In this document: positions 61,221-64,000 of the stretch, in pieces | Position numbering within the stretch: position 1 is the first letter of the stretch | Layout of the letters: each line of letters begins with the position of its first letter | Assembly: GCA_024642525.1 (NCBI GenBank) | Contig: JAHEAX010000002.1 | Coordinates: forward strand, 1-64,000 | Source: Erythrobacteraceae bacterium | GTDB taxonomy: Bacteria > Pseudomonadota > Alphaproteobacteria > Sphingomonadales > Sphingomonadaceae | Reading direction: 5' to 3' | Length of the DNA: 64,000 bases | The notes under the pieces: generated by a model | Database searches by the model: none | What the model saw: only the letters and a program-made list of their open reading frames with translations | What the model was told of the DNA's origin: nothing | Program-made: the position numbers and the translations under genes

Positions 61221-62120
61221 GTGCAAAAGAATGAAGAGAGCGGGCTACTTCTTGCTCTCGCTGGCTTTGCCCTGCTGTCTTGCGGTGATGCCATTATAAA
61301 GTCGATGGCGGGCGAGATCTCGCCCCTTGTGGTTGCAGCGCTGCGGTTTACCATCGGTGCAATCGGCCTTTCGGTCATCCTTGCAATAAGGGAAGGGGCG
61401 CAGGCGTTTCGTCCCCGGCGGCCATGGCTGCAGGCTGCACGCGGCATGTTTCTTGCAGCGGCCACCATCTGCTTCTTTTCTGCATTGTTCGTCATGCCGC
61501 TTGCCGAAGCGACTGCATTGATATTCGTCGCGCCCATCATAACCGCCTTGCTCAGCGGGCCTGTGTTGGGAGAAAAAGTCCCTCCTGCAACATGGATCGC
61601 ATCGGTGGTGGCATTTGGCGGGGTCATTCTCATCCTGCGGCCAAATCTGGCCGAACTGGGCATTGTCGCAATGCTGCCGCTTGGTTCTGCCGTGGCGTTC
61701 AGCATGATGATGCTGGCGAACCGCGCTGTTGCAGGCGATGGCAGCGCCTTGTCGATGCAGGTCTTCATGGCACTGGGAGCAGCGCCGATCCTGATTTTCT
61801 GCGCTTTGCTCGGTGGGGCCAGCGGAGCGCCGGTTCTGGCACTCAGCATGCCTGACTGGACGGTCGTTGCACGCTGCGCAGTCGTTGCTGTCAGCGCCAG
61901 CACTGCGCATTGGCTGGTCTATCTTGGGACGACGCGGGCCGGCGCAGCGACTGTTGCCCCCATGACTTATGCGCAGCTGCTGGTGGCTATCAGCCTTGGC
62001 TGGATCATGTTCGGTGATGCACCTGATGTGATAACTCTGATAGGCTCGGCCATCATCATCGGCGCGGGTCTGTTCCTGTGGAACAGCGGGCGAAGGCCAC
62101 AAAATCCAATCCTTGATTGA
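61221..62120 (+). CDS. DMT (EamA) family transporter
   Basis: EamA-like hydrophobic pattern; GTG start with ggag RBS. Confidence 0.87.
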   Translation: MQKNEESGLLLALAGFALLSCGDAIIKSMAGEISPLVVAALRFTIGAIGLSVILAIREGAQAFRPRRPWLQAARGMFLAAATICFFSALFVMPLAEATALIFVAPIITALLSGPVLGEKVPPATWIASVVAFGGVILILRPNLAELGIVAMLPLGSAVAFSMMMLANRAVAGDGSALSMQVFMALGAAPILIFCALLGGASGAPVLALSMPDWTVVARCAVVAVSASTAHWLVYLGTTRAGAATVAPMTYAQLLVAISLGWIMFGDAPDVITLIGSAIIIGAGLFLWNSGRRPQNPILD

Positions 62121-62209
62121 ACATGGCGCACATCACGCTAAATCAGGCACCAATTCATGCCCGCGATTTCCGATGCAGGCAAAAAACCCTTGAATGAAAG
62201 CAGTTATTT

Positions 62210-64000
62210 ATGTGCGGAATTATCGGCATCGTCAGCAATCAGGCCGTAACCGACCGGTTGGTGGATGGACTGCGCCGCATGGAATATCGCGGCTATGACA
62301 GTGCCGGTGTCTGCACGATTGACGATGGCAAGCTGGTGCGCCGCCGAGCACAGGGCAAGCTGAACAATCTGGTGGAAGAACTGGCCGGAAACCCTGCGCC
62401 CGGCAATATCGGTATCGCACATACACGCTGGGCCACCCATGGCGCGCCTACCACCCATAATGCACACCCCCATGCCACTGACCACGTGGCGCTGGTGCAC
62501 AATGGCATCATCGAGAATTTCAAGCATCTGCGCGATGAACTGCTGGGACGCGGCCGTGTGCTCGAAAGCGAAACCGATAGCGAAGTGGTCGCGCATCTCA
62601 TTTCCGAACAGGTCGAGAATGGCGCATCGCCCACCGATGCGGTGAAAACCGTGTTGCCGCGTCTGCGCGGCGCTTTCGCACTGGCCATCACTTTCAAGCA
62701 GCACCCTGATTTGCTGATCGGTGCGCGGTTGGGTTCGCCATTGGTGGTGGGATACGGCGAAGGCGAGATGTATCTTGGCTCTGACGCGCTTGCGCTGGCG
62801 CCGCTGACGCAGCAGATCGCCTATCTGGAAGAAGGCGACTGGGTGGTCATCACCCGCGATGAAGCCAGAATTTTCGATTCAGAAAACCAGCCTGTCGAAC
62901 GTGAAATAACCACGTCTGGCGCATCGGCGGCTTCTGTCGAAAAGGGCAATTACCGCCATTACATGCAGAAAGAGATTTTCGAGCAGCCAACCGTGGTTGC
63001 CCAGACTCTTGGCAGCTATATTCACCAGTCAGACAACAGCGTGGCCCTGCCGCAGATCGATTTTGACCTGTCGGCAATCAAGCGGATCACCATCGTTGCT
63101 TGCGGCACGTCCTATTATGCGGGGATGGTGGCGAAGTACTGGTTTGAACAATTCGCGCGGGTGCCGGTCGATATCGATGTTGCCAGCGAATTTCGTTACC
63201 GCGATCCGGTGCTGGAAGATGGCGGCCTGGCGCTATTCATTTCGCAATCCGGCGAAACCGCCGATACGCTGGCCGCGCTCCGCCATTGCAAACAGGCCGG
63301 TCAAACCATTGCGGTAGTGGTGAATGTGCCGACCAGTTCGATGGCCCGCGAAGCCGATTTGCTGTTGCCCACCCATGCAGGCCCTGAAATCGGCGTTGCA
63401 TCGACCAAGGCATTCACCTGCCAGCTGGCAGTTCTGGCCGCGCTTGCCGCGCATCTGGCTGTCCGCAAGGGACGGATGGGCCGGGACGAAGAACAGGAAG
63501 TTGTGAAACATCTTCTTGAAGCGCCAGCCGCGCTTAATTCCGCGCTCGATCATGATGATGATATTGCCGCAATGGCGCCGCTGATCGCGCCAGCACGTGA
63601 CGTGCTCTACCTGGGCCGCGGGCCGGATTATCCCCTGGCCATGGAAGGCGCGCTCAAGCTGAAGGAAATCAGCTACATCCACGCTGAAGGTTACGCGTCG
63701 GGTGAAATGAAACATGGCCCGATTGCGCTTATCGACGAGGCCGTTCCGGTCATCGTTCTTGCGCCATCAGGCCCGCTGTTTGAAAAGACCGTTTCCAACA
63801 TGGAAGAAGTGCGCGCTCGCGGCGGCCAGATCGTTCTGATTTCCGACCGCGAGGGCCTCGAACAAGCGGGCGAGGGCTGCCTTGCCACGATCGAGATGCC
63901 GCGTGTGCATCCGCTGATTGCGCCGCTGGTCTATGCGGTCCCTGTCCAACTGCTCGCCTATCATACGGCTTGTGTTAAGGGTACGGACGTCGATCAGCCA
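62210..64000 (+). CDS. glmS: glutamine--fructose-6-phosphate aminotransferase (isomerizing), truncated at window end
   Basis: MCGIIGIVSN (N-terminal nucleophile Cys), MEYRGYDSAGV, TRWATHGAPTTHNAHPH, ISQSGETADTLAAL; absent from ORF track because it runs off the edge. Confidence 0.97.
   Translation, partial: MCGIIGIVSNQAVTDRLVDGLRRMEYRGYDSAGVCTIDDGKLVRRRAQGKLNNLVEELAGNPAPGNIGIAHTRWATHGAPTTHNAHPHATDHVALVHNGIIENFKHLRDELLGRGRVLESETDSEVVAHLISEQVENGASPTDAVKTVLPRLRGAFALAITFKQHPDLLIGARLGSPLVVGYGEGEMYLGSDALALAPLTQQIAYLEEGDWVVITRDEARIFDSENQPVEREITTSGASAASVEKGNYRHYMQKEIFEQPTVVAQTLGSYIHQSDNSVALPQIDFDLSAIKRITIVACGTSYYAGMVAKYWFEQFARVPVDIDVASEFRYRDPVLEDGGLALFISQSGETADTLAALRHCKQAGQTIAVVVNVPTSSMAREADLLLPTHAGPEIGVASTKAFTCQLAVLAALAAHLAVRKGRMGRDEEQEVVKHLLEAPAALNSALDHDDDIAAMAPLIAPARDVLYLGRGPDYPLAMEGALKLKEISYIHAEGYASGEMKHGPIALIDEAVPVIVLAPSGPLFEKTVSNMEEVRARGGQIVLISDREGLEQAGEGCLATIEMPRVHPLIAPLVYAVPVQLLAYHTACVKGTDVDQP

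Noticed and set aside
62121-62209. glmS ribozyme/riboswitch upstream of glmS
   Set aside because: Leader is only about 90 nt and shows no ribozyme-like structure; the glmS ribozyme is mainly a Firmicutes element

Overview
The window is about 64 kb of ordinary, gene-dense chromosomal DNA. Gene content and order (pckA-chvI-chvG-hprK-rapZ-EIIA-HPr, a CcrM-type methyltransferase, split pntA/pntAB/pntB, cpaF) point to an alphaproteobacterium, probably Sphingomonadales/Erythrobacter-like; that placement is inference. I support about 70 genes, including one tRNA-Val. Two small ORFs (57 and 41 aa) and the 3'-truncated glmS at the right edge are absent from the supplied ORF track. I see no phage, IS element, CRISPR array or obvious defence island. 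The best leads are: (1) six GANTC sites in about 150 bp immediately upstream of the ccrM-like gene; (2) an OxyR-like LysR regulator that appears to lack the peroxidatic Cys but has a perfect ATAG-N7-CTAT site at its start; (3) a META/HslJ-type lipoprotein gene broken by two compensating frameshifts; (4) a Zur-like palindrome upstream of an isolated tonB; (5) an NtrC-type response regulator with a degenerate GAFTGA motif next to an ATP-grasp / polysaccharide deacetylase / LMW-PTPase module; (6) a translationally coupled beta-helix / diheme cytochrome / hydrolase module; (7) a Cys-rich Csp-like copper-binding protein; (8) a 41-aa membrane protein coupled to pntA. No single spectacular new system is demonstrable from sequence alone.
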